Assembly: GCF_003944755.1 (NCBI RefSeq)
Contig: NZ_RWGU01000051.1
Location: forward strand, 372,001 to 436,000
Origin: Rhodovulum robiginosum
GTDB taxonomy: Bacteria > Pseudomonadota > Alphaproteobacteria > Rhodobacterales > Rhodobacteraceae
DNA length: 64,000 nt
Direction: 5' to 3'
In this document: piece by piece, positions 8,736-17,311 of the stretch
How positions within the stretch are numbered: position 1 is the stretch's first letter
Layout of the letters: the number at the start of each line of letters is the position of its first letter
The notes under the pieces: model-generated
Told to the model about the DNA's origin: nothing
Database searches by the model: none
What the model saw: the letters and a program-made list of their open reading frames with translations, nothing else
Made by a program: the position numbers and the translations under genes

Positions 8736-9550
8736 GACACCCGATCCGAGCATTTGCCGCCATTGCGCTTGCCGCTGCCACCGCCGCCGGGGCCGACCAG
8801 ATCGGGCCGGAAGGGTTGGTGCGCCTGCCCGCTGCGGATGTGGTGGTGCTGGGCGAAGTACATGATAACCCCGACCACCACGGAAATCAGGCCGCAGCCG
8901 TTGCGGCGTTGGAGCCCGCGGCCATTGTTTTCGAGATGTTGACCGCCGAACAGGCCGCGCGCGTCACCGACGGGGTGCGCGGCGATGCCGATGCGCTGGA
9001 GTCCGCGCTGGACTGGGAGGCATCCGGCTGGCCCGATTTCGACATGTACCACCCGATTTTCGCGGCCGCGCCGCGCGCGGCGGTCTATGGCGGGGCGCTG
9101 CCGCGCGGCGACGTGCGCCGCGCCATCGGCGAGGGGGCGGCCGCCGTGTTCGGGCCGGATGCGGCGTCCTACGGGCTGGCCGACCCGTTGCCGGCCGACC
9201 AGCAGGCCACGCGCGAAGAAGGCCAGCAAGCCGCCCACTGCAACGCCCTGCCGCCCGAGATGCTGCCCGGCATGGTCGAGGCGCAGCGCCTGCGCGACGC
9301 GGCCATGGCCCGCGCCGTCGTCCGGGCGCTGGACGAGACCGGCGGGCCGGTGGCGGTGATCACCGGCAACGGCCACGCGCGCACCGATTGGGGCATCGCG
9401 GCCGCGCTGGGCCACGCCATGCCCGGGGCCAGTGTGCTGGCGCTGGGGCAGTTCGAAGAGTCGCCCCGGGCGGATGCCCCCTACGATCTTTGGCTGGTGA
9501 CCGAACCGGCCGAGCGGTCCGACCCCTGCGCGGCGTTCAGATCCGACTGA
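8732..9550 (+). CDS. ChaN/DUF399-family haem-binding-like secreted protein
   Basis: 272 residues. The start is a GTG overlapping the rpoH stop (GTGA), so it should be translated together with the sigma factor. The first 21 residues form a Sec signal peptide ending near AAGA; there is no lipobox cysteine, unlike lipoprotein ChaN relatives. The DUF399/ChaN signature VVVLGEVHDNPDHHGNQA is followed by AIVFEMLTAEQA and, toward the end, GPVAVITGNGHARTDWGI. ChaN of Campylobacter binds haem cofacially; whether this protein does is not shown. Coupling to an oxidative-stress sigma factor suggests an envelope haem or iron role. Confidence 0.8.
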   Translation: MRHPIRAFAAIALAAATAAGADQIGPEGLVRLPAADVVVLGEVHDNPDHHGNQAAAVAALEPAAIVFEMLTAEQAARVTDGVRGDADALESALDWEASGWPDFDMYHPIFAAAPRAAVYGGALPRGDVRRAIGEGAAAVFGPDAASYGLADPLPADQQATREEGQQAAHCNALPPEMLPGMVEAQRLRDAAMARAVVRALDETGGPVAVITGNGHARTDWGIAAALGHAMPGASVLALGQFEESPRADAPYDLWLVTEPAERSDPCAAFRSD

Positions 9551-9608
9551 GCTTGTCTCGCGCGGGCGTGCGGCCTAGACAGGCCGGGGGCATTGAAAGG
9601 CGGGCCAC

Positions 9609-10805
9609 ATGCTGTCAGGCAAACGCATATTGCTGATCGTCTCGGGCGGGATCGCGGCCTACAAGTCGCTCGACCTGATCCGGCGGCTGCGCGAGAAGGG
9701 CGCCGCCGTTACCCCGGTGCTGACCCGCGCCGCCGAGCAATTCGTCACCCCGCTGTCGGTTTCCGCGCTGTCTGGCAACAAGGTCTACCGCGACCTGTTC
9801 GACCTGACCGACGAGGCCGAGATGGGCCATATCGAGCTGTCGCGCAGCGCCGATTTGATCGTCGTGGCGCCGGCAACGGCCGACCTGATGGCCAAGATGG
9901 CAAACGGCCTGGCGTGCGACCTGGCCTCGACCCTGCTGCTGGCGACCGACACGCCGGTGCTGATCGCGCCGTCGATGAACGTGCGGATGTGGCAGCACCC
10001 GGCCACCCAACGAAACCTCGCGGCGCTGAAGGGCGACGGCATCGCCGTCGTCGGCCCCGACGAGGGCGCCATGGCCTGCGGCGAATACGGGCCCGGCCGC
10101 ATGGCCGAGGTGCCCGCGATCCTGGCCGCCATCGAGGCCGCGGTGGCCGACGGTCCGCTCAAGGGCAGGCGCGTCGTCGTGACATCGGGACCGACGCAAG
10201 AGCCCATCGACCCGGTGCGCTACATCGCCAACCGATCCTCGGGGGCGCAGGGCACGGCGATTGCCGCAGCGCTGGCCGGGCTGGGCGCCGAGGTGGTGTT
10301 CGTCACCGGCCCGGCCGATGTGGCCCCGCCCGGCGGCGTCACGGTCGTGCCGGTGGAAAGCGCGCGCGAGATGCTGGCCGCGGTCGAGGCCGCGCTGCCT
10401 GCGGATGCCGCGGTCTTCGCCGCCGCGGTGGCGGACTGGCGGGTGGCCGAGCAATCGGGCGCCAAGATCAAGAAACAGCCCGGCGGCGCGCCGCCCGCGC
10501 TGCAATTCGTCGAAAACCCCGACATCCTGGCCGCGATCGCCCGGCGCTCGGCCGGGCGGCCCGCCCTCGTGGTGGGTTTCGCTGCCGAAACCGATGACGT
10601 GATCGCCCATGCCACAGCCAAGCGCGCCCGCAAGGGCTGCGACTGGATCGTGGCCAACGACGTGTCGCCCGCCACCGGCATCATGGGGGGCGCCGAGAAC
10701 GAGGTGACGCTGATCACCGCAGACGGTGCCGAGACCTGGCCGCGCATGGGCAAGCCCGAGGTGGCGCGGCGGCTGGCCGCCCGCATCGCCGAGGCGCTGG
10801 GATGA
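9609..10805 (+). CDS. coaBC: Bifunctional phosphopantothenoylcysteine decarboxylase/phosphopantothenate-cysteine ligase
   Basis: 398 residues, full length. CoaBC makes 4'-phosphopantetheine from phosphopantothenate and cysteine in coenzyme A synthesis. The N-terminal flavoprotein CoaC domain has ILLIVSGGIAAYKSLDLIRRL, the PSMNVRMWQHPATQRN stretch that contains the conserved Asn, and the substrate clamp MACGEYGPGRMAE with its Cys. The CoaB domain begins at VVVTSGPTQEPIDPVRYIANRSSG and contains FAAAVADWRV and KIKKQPGG. It is followed by dut with an ATGA overlap, a coaBC-dut pairing that is widespread in bacteria. Confidence 0.97.
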   Translation: MLSGKRILLIVSGGIAAYKSLDLIRRLREKGAAVTPVLTRAAEQFVTPLSVSALSGNKVYRDLFDLTDEAEMGHIELSRSADLIVVAPATADLMAKMANGLACDLASTLLLATDTPVLIAPSMNVRMWQHPATQRNLAALKGDGIAVVGPDEGAMACGEYGPGRMAEVPAILAAIEAAVADGPLKGRRVVVTSGPTQEPIDPVRYIANRSSGAQGTAIAAALAGLGAEVVFVTGPADVAPPGGVTVVPVESAREMLAAVEAALPADAAVFAAAVADWRVAEQSGAKIKKQPGGAPPALQFVENPDILAAIARRSAGRPALVVGFAAETDDVIAHATAKRARKGCDWIVANDVSPATGIMGGAENEVTLITADGAETWPRMGKPEVARRLAARIAEALG

Positions 10806-11269
10806 GCCCCGTTCTCAATATCCTCTGGGAGGAATGGGCCGACCGGTCGCTACCCCTGCCGTCTTACGAGACCGCGGGCGCGGCGGGCGCCGACATCCGC
10901 GCCAACCTGCCGCCGGAGACCCGCGAGGAAGGCATTGCGCTGGCCCCGATGGAGCGGCGCATCGTGGCCACCGGCCTGCGCGTGGAAATTCCGCAGGGGT
11001 TCGAGATGCAGATCAGGCCACGTTCCGGCCTCGCGCTGAAACACGGCATCACGCTGCCCAACACGCCAGGCACGATCGACAGCGACTATCGCGGGCCTTT
11101 GGGCGTGCTGCTCGTCAATTTCGGGGGCGCGCCCTACACCATCCACCACGGCGACCGGATCGCGCAGATGATCGTGGCGCCGGTGGTGCAGGTCCGTTTC
11201 GAGGTGGTCGAGGCGCTGGGCGACACCGCGCGGGGCACCGGCGGGTTCGGGTCCACGGGGCGCGGCTGA
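10802..11269 (+). CDS. dut: Deoxyuridine 5'-triphosphate nucleotidohydrolase (dUTPase)
   Basis: 155 residues, the normal trimeric dUTPase length. It hydrolyses dUTP to dUMP, keeping uracil out of DNA and feeding thymidylate synthesis. All five motifs are visible: AGAAGADIRA, RPRSGLALKHG, NTPGTIDSDYRGPLGV, GDRIAQMIVAP and RGTGGFGSTG. The start overlaps the coaBC stop (ATGA) and the stop overlaps the next start (TGATG), so translation is likely coupled along the operon. Confidence 0.97.
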   Translation: MSPVLNILWEEWADRSLPLPSYETAGAAGADIRANLPPETREEGIALAPMERRIVATGLRVEIPQGFEMQIRPRSGLALKHGITLPNTPGTIDSDYRGPLGVLLVNFGGAPYTIHHGDRIAQMIVAPVVQVRFEVVEALGDTARGTGGFGSTGRG

Positions 11270-12312
11270 TGGGGCTGGTCTTCGGTCTGGCGTTGGCTTT
11301 CTGGGGCCTCGGCGCGCTGATGGGCGCCTCGCGCCGGGCGCGGCTGGCGATGATCCTGTCGCTTTATCTGGGCGTGGTGCTGGTACATCTGGTGATGCCC
11401 GAGGGCCACGCGCTGCGCGCCACCCTGGGCGGAACGCCGCAAGGCTGGCTGGCGCTGGGCGTGGTGGGGGTGTTGGTGGCGGCCTATGCCTGGGGCGTGC
11501 GCCGGCTGCGCGCCCGGGTGGCGCCTGCGGCGGCGCCCGCGGTGGCGCCCGAGCGGACGGGCACCTTCCGCCCGGTCGAGCTGGACCGCTACGCCCGCCA
11601 CATCGTGCTGCGAGAAATCGGCGGACCGGGCCAGAAGGCGCTGAAACAGGCCAGCGTTCTGGTGATCGGCGCGGGTGGGCTGGGGGCGCCGGCGCTGATG
11701 TACCTGGCCGCCGCCGGGGTGGGCCGGATCGGGGTGATCGACGGTGACACGGTGGATAATTCCAACCTGCAGCGGCAGGTGATCCATACCGACGCGCGGA
11801 TCGGCATGGCCAAGGTGTTCTCGGCGCAGATGGCGCTCGAGGCGCAGAACCCGTTTGTCGAGATCCGCCCCTATAACCGCCGCCTGACCGACGACATCGC
11901 CGAAGAGCTGTTCGCCGATTACGATCTGATCCTCGACGGCAGCGACAATTTCGACACCCGCTATCTGGCCAATCGCGCTGCGGTGGCCGCGGGCAAGCCG
12001 CTGATCGCCGCGGCGATCACCCAGTGGGAGGGGCAGATCAGCCTCTACCATCCGGCCGCGGGCGGGCCGTGCTACGAATGCGTCTTTCCCACCCGGCCCG
12101 CGCCGGGCCTGGCGCCCGCCTGCGCCGAAGCGGGCGTGGTCGCCCCCCTGCCGGGCGTGATGGGCGCGATGATGGCGCTGGAGGCGATCAAGGCGATTTC
12201 CGGCGCGGGCGAGGGGCTGAAGGGCCGGATGCTGCTTTACGACGGTCTCTATGCGGATACGCGGCAGATCGCGGTGAACCGGCGCGAGGATTGCCCGGTG
12301 TGCGGGGGATAG
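11269..12312 (+). CDS. ThiF/MoeB/HesA-family adenylyltransferase with N-terminal membrane anchor
   Basis: 347 residues. MoeB/ThiF enzymes adenylate the C-terminal glycine of small sulfur carriers such as MoaD or ThiS. The catalytic domain starts near residue 100 with ELDRYARHIVLREIGGPGQ. It has the nucleotide loop VIGAGGLGAPALMYLAAAGVG, DGDTVDNSNLQRQVIHT, and the zinc-type cysteines CYEC and CPVC. Unlike classical MoeB, the first 80 residues form about three hydrophobic segments (roughly 3-20, 27-45, 60-80) plus an Ala/Pro linker, so the enzyme is probably tethered to the inner membrane. The start overlaps the dut stop (TGATG). The partner sulfur carrier is not in the window. Confidence 0.9.
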   Translation: MGLVFGLALAFWGLGALMGASRRARLAMILSLYLGVVLVHLVMPEGHALRATLGGTPQGWLALGVVGVLVAAYAWGVRRLRARVAPAAAPAVAPERTGTFRPVELDRYARHIVLREIGGPGQKALKQASVLVIGAGGLGAPALMYLAAAGVGRIGVIDGDTVDNSNLQRQVIHTDARIGMAKVFSAQMALEAQNPFVEIRPYNRRLTDDIAEELFADYDLILDGSDNFDTRYLANRAAVAAGKPLIAAAITQWEGQISLYHPAAGGPCYECVFPTRPAPGLAPACAEAGVVAPLPGVMGAMMALEAIKAISGAGEGLKGRMLLYDGLYADTRQIAVNRREDCPVCGG

Positions 12313-12623
12313 TTGGGGCGGCATAGACCCGGAACGGGGCCCGCGCCGTGTCATGCAAGCGTGCCGCTATGCCAAGAGCCCTTGGTGGGAGTTGACACCG
12401 CCGCGCAAGGTAAGCCGGGGCGGCGCCGGCCCGGCGCCGTCGGCTTGACTCCGGGCCGGGGGCGACATGCGACTGTTCGCTCCGTCCCGCAGAGAGGAGC
12501 AAGTTGCTTTCGGGACCGCGCCAAGTGGGGCGGGGGCGGTTTTAGCGGATAGCTGGCCCTGCCAGGGCGCTGCCCATTCCCTTGGCGCCGCCGCTCAAAC
12601 GCGCTGGACCCCGCCTCGTCCGT
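12313..12623. other. Intergenic region between convergent ThiF-like and saccharopine dehydrogenase genes
   Basis: About 310 bp without a supported gene. It contains a 19-base perfect GC palindrome, CGGCGCCGG-C-CCGGCGCCG at 12421-12439, with no T-run on either side. No promoter, RNA gene or copy of the dispersed repeat was recognised. Confidence 0.5.
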
Positions 12624-13763
12624 TCAAAGCTGATCGACCACCTGCATGTGCTGGGCCAGCCGGTCGACCTCGGCCAGCCAGCGGGTCAGCAGCCGCGGGT
12701 CGCTGGGGGCGGCGCTGACGCCGGGGGCGATCTCGTGATCCAGCGCCGCCTCGACGGCCAGCGACACGGGCACCGAGACCAGCCGCGCCATCGCCGTGCC
12801 GCGCGCGTCGCCCCAGGCATCCATGACGTAGGTCTTGTGGTAGACCGGCCGCCCATCGCGCTCGACCTTCAGCGCGACGCAGAGCACCACCCGGTCGGGC
12901 TCGCCCTCGGCGTAGGCATAGTTGGCCCACAAGTCGTCGGACATCTCCTTGAGCCGGGTCTCGCCCTCGGGCCCTTCCAGCGTCTCGATCTCGTCGAATA
13001 TGCCGGACCAGGCGTCGGCCCAGCCGTTCAGCCTGAGCGTGCCGCGCACGAAATCGCGCACCTTCCACCCGGGTTCGAACCCGTATTGCGCCATGAACGG
13101 CAGCGAGTCGCGGTTGGGGTAGACCTCGAAGGTTTCCGGCGTGGGCAAGGGCGCGTCGTAGCGTCCCAGCGCGTCCCAGGGGCGCTGTACCGAAAGCTCG
13201 GAGAAATCGCGGATCGAGCGCGAGGGCGAGCGCAGCGCGCGCAGCACGCCCAGCGGCGACCAGCTGAACTTGTAGCGAAACGCGTTGGCCTCTTTCGGCA
13301 CGCCGCCGCAATAGGAGGTGAAGGAAAACACGTTGCCGGCGCCGTGCGCCCCCGAGGCGCGGTAATCGGTCATCAGCCAATGGGCCATCAGGTGGTCGAT
13401 GCCGGGGTCGAGGCCGACCTCGTTGACCAGCGCCACGCCCGCGGCCTTGGCGCGTGCGTCGAGCGCGCGCATCTCGGGCGCGATGTAGCTGGACGAGACG
13501 AAATGCGCGCCCTTGTCTATCGCCGCCTCGGCCAGCGGAACATGCCAGTTGGCGGGCAGCATCGACACCACCACGTCGCCCGGTTCCAGCTCTGCCGACA
13601 GCGCGTCCAGGTCGAATGCGCGGATGTCGTCGGTCAGATCGCCCACGGCCTCCCGGGCCTTTTCCACCGTCCGGTTCCAGACGGTGACGGGCTTGCCCGC
13701 CTCGATCAGACGCCTCAGCCCCGGAATGGCCGAAAGGCCGGTGCCGCACCAGTGGATGGTCAT
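12624..13763 (-). CDS. Saccharopine dehydrogenase, glutamate-forming type (Lys9/SDH-like)
   Basis: 379 residues from the ATG at 13763, which has GAGGAG upstream; the longer frame to 13826 overlaps the preceding gene and is not family-like. The family oxidises saccharopine to glutamate and aminoadipate semialdehyde, or runs in reverse. The N-terminal Rossmann motif is IHWCGTGLSAIPGLRRLIEAG, then DVVVSMLPANWHVPLAEAA and VNEVGLDPGIDHLMAHWLM, which holds the substrate-binding Asp and His. It lies 10 bp downstream of the lysine-forming enzyme gene, so both halves of the saccharopine route are encoded together. Confidence 0.9.
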   Translation of the reverse strand: MTIHWCGTGLSAIPGLRRLIEAGKPVTVWNRTVEKAREAVGDLTDDIRAFDLDALSAELEPGDVVVSMLPANWHVPLAEAAIDKGAHFVSSSYIAPEMRALDARAKAAGVALVNEVGLDPGIDHLMAHWLMTDYRASGAHGAGNVFSFTSYCGGVPKEANAFRYKFSWSPLGVLRALRSPSRSIRDFSELSVQRPWDALGRYDAPLPTPETFEVYPNRDSLPFMAQYGFEPGWKVRDFVRGTLRLNGWADAWSGIFDEIETLEGPEGETRLKEMSDDLWANYAYAEGEPDRVVLCVALKVERDGRPVYHKTYVMDAWGDARGTAMARLVSVPVSLAVEAALDHEIAPGVSAAPSDPRLLTRWLAEVDRLAQHMQVVDQL

Positions 13764-13773
13764 CGCGCTCTCC

Positions 13774-14829
13774 TCAGATATCTCGTGTGTGCCGCTCGAA
13801 CTCGGCCGCCGCCCGGCCCCAGACACCCGCGCCCAGATCGTGCAGGCCCAGCAGCGACGGCAAAAGCTGCGCGGCGTAATCCTCCGACGATTCCACCGGC
13901 AGCATCGAGGGCAAGTTGTCTATGGCGGTAACGTCGAGGACCGGATCGTCGTGCACCCGCAGCGCCGGCGCGTGCCAGTCGGTCACCCGGTCGTAGACCT
14001 TGATCGGCGAGAAATCCGACGACGGGTCGCAGGCGATGTCGCCGATGACGGACAGGCGGCGCTTTGCCGTCTTGGCGTGCTCGGGCACGAAAACCGGGGT
14101 GCCGGGCCGCGCCAGGATGCAGTTCAGAAAAAGCTCGTGGTCGAGGATCTCGGGAAAGGGGCCGCCATGGGCGGTTTCGGCCATGTCCCATTTGGTGACC
14201 TCGACACCCATCGCATCGCACAGATCCGCCGCGCCGGTGCCCACGCGGCCCAGCGCGCCGATGACGATGGCGCGCGGGCGCGGCGCTGCGAGGCCGGTCA
14301 GCGCCTCTTTCAGCGCGGCGCGCAGGTCGGCCGAGCCGGCATGCACGCCCACCGGCCCGGCGATGCCGCCGCGCTGCTGCGCCGCCCAGCACGACAGGCT
14401 GACCGCCGCGCCGGCGTAACCCGCCCAATAGCCGAAGGCGGCGACCCGCCGCCCGGCCTCGTCCATCAGGTATTCAAGGTCGTAGAGCGTGCCGCCCCCG
14501 GCCTTGAACCGCTTCAGCAATGCGCGCCCGGCCGGCTGGCCCTTGTAGGCATGGCCGAACATGATGTGCCGATGAACCAGCGGCGTGCCATCCTCGGGCA
14601 GTTCCTTGAGGCCGAAGACAATGGCGTCTTGGGGCGCCTCGGGCCAGGCGTTTTCCGGCACGATTTCGCAGCCCGCCTCGGAAAAGCCCGCGATCGGGAT
14701 CGCGCGCACGCTGCTTTGCTCGACGCTGACGCGCAGGCCGGCCCCGACCAGGGCAGCCGCGCCCGCGGGCGTCAGCCCGACGCGTTCTTCATTGGGCCGC
14801 TGTTCGGCCCGGACCCACAGATGTGTCAT
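13774..14829 (-). CDS. Saccharopine dehydrogenase, NAD+, L-lysine-forming type (Lys1/LKR-like)
   Basis: 351 residues. The enzyme interconverts lysine plus 2-oxoglutarate and saccharopine. The N-terminal alanine-dehydrogenase/PNT-like domain reads HLWVRAEQRPNEERVGLTP; the motif FGHAYKGQ is characteristic of lysine-forming enzymes, and IVIGALGRVGTGAADLCDAMG is the nucleotide loop. The ATG at 14829 fits the family start; the open frame beyond it has no similarity. It is the first gene of a two-gene operon with the glutamate-forming enzyme. In Roseobacters the pathway has been linked to lysine degradation and osmotic stress, which is a reasonable guess here. Confidence 0.9.
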   Translation of the reverse strand: MTHLWVRAEQRPNEERVGLTPAGAAALVGAGLRVSVEQSSVRAIPIAGFSEAGCEIVPENAWPEAPQDAIVFGLKELPEDGTPLVHRHIMFGHAYKGQPAGRALLKRFKAGGGTLYDLEYLMDEAGRRVAAFGYWAGYAGAAVSLSCWAAQQRGGIAGPVGVHAGSADLRAALKEALTGLAAPRPRAIVIGALGRVGTGAADLCDAMGVEVTKWDMAETAHGGPFPEILDHELFLNCILARPGTPVFVPEHAKTAKRRLSVIGDIACDPSSDFSPIKVYDRVTDWHAPALRVHDDPVLDVTAIDNLPSMLPVESSEDYAAQLLPSLLGLHDLGAGVWGRAAAEFERHTRDI

Positions 14830-15148
14830 CGTTCGCCACCCGATACTCGGCCCCCGGTCTAGGCCAAAGCCCGGGCGGGGCCAAGGGGCCGGCAGCCGGC
14901 AATAGCTTTCGCTTGACCTCCCGTTTCGGCTGGGCAAATGTCTGTGCGTCGTTATGGCGCGGGGAGGGCGCTGCGACCGGCTAAAGCCGATACCTTTGGA
15001 GGGGCAATGCGGCCGGCCCAGGCCGGCCGCAAGATCGGAAAAACCGGCGAAGTTGTTGACCGCCGCGAAGAAAACGCCACGCTGGGGCTGCGCAAGAATC
15101 GTACAAAGCGATCGGCGCAACGAGCGCCCGGCGCAGGGAGGAGACAAT
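14830..15148. other. Intergenic region between divergent saccharopine and acyl-CoA ligase operons
   Basis: About 320 bp that must hold both promoters. A TTGACC at 14913-14918 on the plus strand could be a -35 box, but no good -10 follows. The ligase frame is open back to 14954 without family similarity, so that stretch is taken as leader. No operator-like palindrome was identified. Confidence 0.45.
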
Positions 15149-17311
15149 TTGACACCGCACAGCGCGTCCCCGGACGAGCTCTGTTCGATTCCGGCGCTGC
15201 TGGCCCGGAACGCGCAGGTCTTCAGCGACAGGCCGGCCTATCGCGAGAAAGAATTCGGCATCTGGCAATGCTGGACCTGGGCCGAGGCCGCCGACGAGAT
15301 TCGGGCCATGGCCATGGGGCTGCTGGCCCTGGGGCTGCAACGCGGCGAATACGTCGCGATCATCGGGCGCAACCGCCCGGCGCATTACTGGTCGATGGTG
15401 GCCGTGCAGATGTGCGGCGCGGTGCCTGTACCGCTTTACCAGGACGCGGTGGCCGAAGAGATGGCCTATGTGCTTGACCACTGCGGCGCGCGCTTCGTGG
15501 TCTGCGGCGACCAGGAACAGGTGGACAAGGTCATCGAGGTGCAGGACCGCATCCACCACATCGAGCATGTCCTCTACAACGACAAGCGGGGCATGCGTAA
15601 ATACGACCACACGCATCTCAACTGGCTCAAGGACATCGAGGAAGAGGGGCGCGCGGGCCATTTCCGGCTGGGCCCCGAGCTGGACCGCCGCATCGCGGAG
15701 CTGGCCTGGGACAGCACCTGCGTGATGCTTTACACCAGCGGCACGACCGGCAAGCCCAAGGGCGTGGTCCTGTCGAACCGCAACATCATCGAGACCTCGC
15801 GCGCCTCGGTCGAGTTCGACAAGCTCGGCCCCGACGAAGAGGTGCTGGCCTACCTTCCGATGGCCTGGGTGGGCGATTTCATCTTTTCCATCGGCCAGGC
15901 GATGTATGCGGGCTTTTGCGTCAATTGCCCCGAAAGCCCCGACACCATGATGACCGATCTGCGCGAAATCGGGCCAACCTATTTCTTCGCCCCGCCGCGC
16001 ATCTTCGAGACGATGCTGACCAACGTGATGATCCGCATGGAAGACGCGGGCGACCTCAAGCACGGGCTGTTCCATCATTTCATGGAATTCGCCAAGACCA
16101 CCGGCGAGACCTACGGCATGCCCAAGCTGCGCAAGCAGCAGTCGACGCCGACATTGCGCCGCCGCTGGCGCTCGATCTTTCGCTACGCGATGGGGATCGG
16201 TTTCGCCGTCGAGACGCTGGTGGAAAACGCCGTCCGGTTGTTTTTCATCAAGCTGCGCCACCCGGTCAAGGCGCGCGATCATTTCTCGGCGCGGGGGCCG
16301 ATTTTTAACCTCTACCCCCAGCCCTTGCGCGACTATTTCGACTATCGCACGGGCGATGTTCTGGTCTACGGGCCGCTCAAGAACACGCTTGGCCTGTCGC
16401 GCATCCGCGTGGCCTATACCGCGGGCGAGGCCATTGGGCCGGAGATCTTCGATTTCTACCGCTCGCTGGGGATCAACCTCAAACAGCTTTACGGCCAGAC
16501 CGAGGCGTCGGTGTTCATCACCCAGCAGCCCAATGGCGAGGTGCGGTCCGACACGGTGGGCGTGCCCAGCCCCGGCGTCGAGGTCAAGATCGCCGAGTCG
16601 GGCGAGGTGTTCTACCGCTCGCCCGGGGTGTTCGTGGAATATTACAAGAACCCCGAGAGCACGGCCTCGACCAAGGACGCCGAGGGCTGGGTCGCCACGG
16701 GCGATGCCGGGTTCTTCGAGGAAGGCACCGGGCATTTGCGGATCATCGACCGGGCCAAGGACGTGGGCAAGATGGCCGATGGCAGCCTGTTCGCGCCGAA
16801 ATACGTCGAGAACAAACTGAAATTCTACCCCGACATCCTGGAGGCCGTGGTGTTCGGCAACGGGCGCGAGATGTGTACCGCCTTCATCAACATCGACCTC
16901 AGCGCGGTGGGTAACTGGGCCGAGCGCAACAACATCGCCTACGCCAGCTACCAGGAGCTTGCCGGCCACCCGCGGGTGCTGGAGACGATCCAGGCCCATG
17001 TTGAAGAGGTCAACCTCTCGGTCGCCGAGGACCCGATCCTGTCGGGCTGCCAGATCCACCGCTTCCTGGTGCTGCACAAGGAACTGGACGCCGACGATGG
17101 CGAGCTGACCCGCACCCGCAAGGTGCGCCGCAACGTCATCGCCGAAAAATTCGGCGAACTGGTGGACGCGCTTTATGACGGCTCGACATCGGTCTACACC
17201 GAGACCGAAGTCACCTACGAGGACGGGCGCAAGGGCAGCATCAAGGCGACACTGGAAATCCGCGACGCCAAGGTCGGCGATCCGCAGCACAAGCGGCAGG
17301 TGGCGGCATGA
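15149..17311 (+). CDS. Long AMP-dependent acyl-CoA synthetase (FadD/ACSL-like) of a LIV-transporter operon
   Basis: 720 residues. It is expected to activate a carboxylic acid to its CoA thioester through an acyl-adenylate. The start is TTG at 15149, six bases after AGGGAGGAGA; the open frame upstream has no similarity. The ATP P-loop is YTSGTTGKPKGVVLSN, the adenine motif QLYGQTEASVF, and the hinge region GWVATGDAGFF with RIIDRAKDVGKMADG. The domain between residues about 290 and 400 is longer than in FadD. The stop overlaps the first transporter ATPase gene (ATGA), tying ligase and importer into one unit. The substrate is unknown; long-chain or aromatic acids are possible. Confidence 0.9.
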   Translation: MTPHSASPDELCSIPALLARNAQVFSDRPAYREKEFGIWQCWTWAEAADEIRAMAMGLLALGLQRGEYVAIIGRNRPAHYWSMVAVQMCGAVPVPLYQDAVAEEMAYVLDHCGARFVVCGDQEQVDKVIEVQDRIHHIEHVLYNDKRGMRKYDHTHLNWLKDIEEEGRAGHFRLGPELDRRIAELAWDSTCVMLYTSGTTGKPKGVVLSNRNIIETSRASVEFDKLGPDEEVLAYLPMAWVGDFIFSIGQAMYAGFCVNCPESPDTMMTDLREIGPTYFFAPPRIFETMLTNVMIRMEDAGDLKHGLFHHFMEFAKTTGETYGMPKLRKQQSTPTLRRRWRSIFRYAMGIGFAVETLVENAVRLFFIKLRHPVKARDHFSARGPIFNLYPQPLRDYFDYRTGDVLVYGPLKNTLGLSRIRVAYTAGEAIGPEIFDFYRSLGINLKQLYGQTEASVFITQQPNGEVRSDTVGVPSPGVEVKIAESGEVFYRSPGVFVEYYKNPESTASTKDAEGWVATGDAGFFEEGTGHLRIIDRAKDVGKMADGSLFAPKYVENKLKFYPDILEAVVFGNGREMCTAFINIDLSAVGNWAERNNIAYASYQELAGHPRVLETIQAHVEEVNLSVAEDPILSGCQIHRFLVLHKELDADDGELTRTRKVRRNVIAEKFGELVDALYDGSTSVYTETEVTYEDGRKGSIKATLEIRDAKVGDPQHKRQVAA

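Noticed and set aside
12421-12439. GC palindrome as terminator
   Set aside because: One-base centre and no T-run; not a credible rho-independent terminator.
14981-17290. 769-codon open frame on the minus strand
   Set aside because: Shadow of the acyl-CoA synthetase gene; the plus-strand product has all adenylation motifs.
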